The notes beneath the pieces are model-generated. The model had not been told where the DNA came from, ran no database searches, and saw only the letters and a list, made by a program, of their open reading frames with translations. DNA of 64,000 bases from Phorcus lineatus (lineage: Eukaryota > Mollusca > Gastropoda > Trochida > Trochidae): positions 6,663,755 to 6,727,754 of the forward strand of contig OV121091.1 in assembly GCA_921293015.1 (NCBI GenBank), written 5' to 3'. Position numbers and translations under genes: made by a program. This document shows, in pieces, positions 63,045 to 64,000 of this stretch. The first letter of the stretch is position 1. Each line of letters begins with the position of its first letter.

Positions 63045-63762
63045 CTTATGACACCTTGTGACACATTGTGTCATAACATCGCGTGCTGCTTGACGTCACA
63101 TAACATCACAATCTTTAGTATGACCGCACAATGTCAGCGGCGCGACGTACAGCAGTGGTAATCTCGGTGATGTCATGTTCTTTATGAGATATAATGCTGT
63201 GAATGAATATAATACTAAACTCGCTTTCGCTCGTTAAATACCAAACCATTCACTCGTTACATGAAAATGTTATTTAACGGGACGTCGTTTAATTATCATT
63301 TGTCATACTATTATCAAATGTAATGGTTGTACAGTGTTAAAAGGTAAAGTATTTTACGAAAAGTAACAGTAAATGATTTCGATCATAATTGATTTCTCCA
63401 TGGTATCTCAACACATAAAAGTATAAATAACTCCGTCTGTGTACGTCTCGTTATTGTAACTTTTATCAACTCGTGTTCATAAATAATGGTATCGGAACTT
63501 GGGTAATACTCGATCCGTATTTTTTTCTTGATGAATTTACAAAATTCAAAGAATTTTATTGATTGACGTCGTGTTTTTTAGTTAAATAACTCTTTTGGTA
63601 ATAAAGCTTAGGATGTTAGCCACGATCGTAAGAGCATTTAATATATTGGGAACATCAGTTTTAAACATAACGGCAAGGTTGAATTGACTATATCCGCGCC
63701 CCTTCATATAGATTTCACATATCTATTTGAAACAATAGGCCTATACCGTATATATCTTATCA

Positions 63763-64000
63763 AGTCAAGTCAAGTCTTTTATTCGTATGAAGGCCATTGG
63801 CCCATATACAACGATAGAACATACATGCAATAAGTATATAACATACATGGTAAGCGTCTCTTTGAATAATACACATTTGGGGCTTAATACAATACATGGG
63901 AATTTCTAAGTAACTTGATTTTGTCTTAATTCAAAACTCAGACATAAATATGTACATAGATTATTTAATAGTTCTGCATAAGTAGAAGATATTAATTGAT
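63763..64000 (-). mobile_element. 3' end of a probable non-LTR element with (ACTTG)n tail
   Basis: On the - strand the sequence reads ATGGGCCAATGGCCTTCATA, then CGAATAAAAGACTTGACTTG, ending in a pentamer repeat. AATAAA followed by a short tandem tail is typical of LINE or SINE 3' ends. The rest runs off the window. Confidence 0.45.

Overview
This is a stretch of animal nuclear genome. It is AT-rich and has spliced genes with GT-AG introns, many short tandem repeats and many small DNA-transposon relics. The gene content, intron sizes and interspersed motifs (recurrent AAGGGAGATAACTC, tRNA-derived SINEs with a GGGTACCTGG core, palindromic elements with a CGAG-rich centre) suggest a lophotrochozoan, most likely a mollusc and perhaps a marine gastropod. 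The species is inference; the eukaryotic nature is not in doubt.

Layout. (1) 529-10802, + strand: the last 14 coding exons (688 residues) of CFAP65, a protein of motile cilia and sperm flagella. Its 5' part lies outside the window. (2) 11.4-16.2 kb: intergenic DNA between two converging genes, rich in repeats. (3) 16205-33261, - strand: a complete 24-exon villin gene (831 residues) with six gelsolin repeats and a C-terminal headpiece. One 42-base exon looks like an in-frame cassette. A small THAP-domain ORF (23071-23316, + strand) lies in a villin intron and is flanked by an inverted repeat. (4) 33.3-64 kb: no protein-coding gene that I can support. It may hold the villin promoter and first intron (a candidate untranslated exon ends at 47044), but most of what I can recognise is mobile-element debris: foldback palindromes, MITEs, a SINE, minisatellites, a run of 30 C, and a probable non-LTR tail at the right edge.

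CFAP65 works in the axoneme. Villin bundles, caps and severs actin in microvilli. They are not one pathway, but both genes lie in band 2q35 in human, so the pairing may be old conserved synteny.

The most interesting structures are a 619-base sequence present twice in inverted orientation without visible mismatch (one copy inside a CFAP65 intron next to a 51-base direct repeat), a 717-base nested palindrome whose arms are themselves palindromes, a transposon inserted inside another transposon's terminal repeat, and several MITEs with readable target-site duplications. I found no operon, CRISPR array, rRNA or intact tRNA gene.
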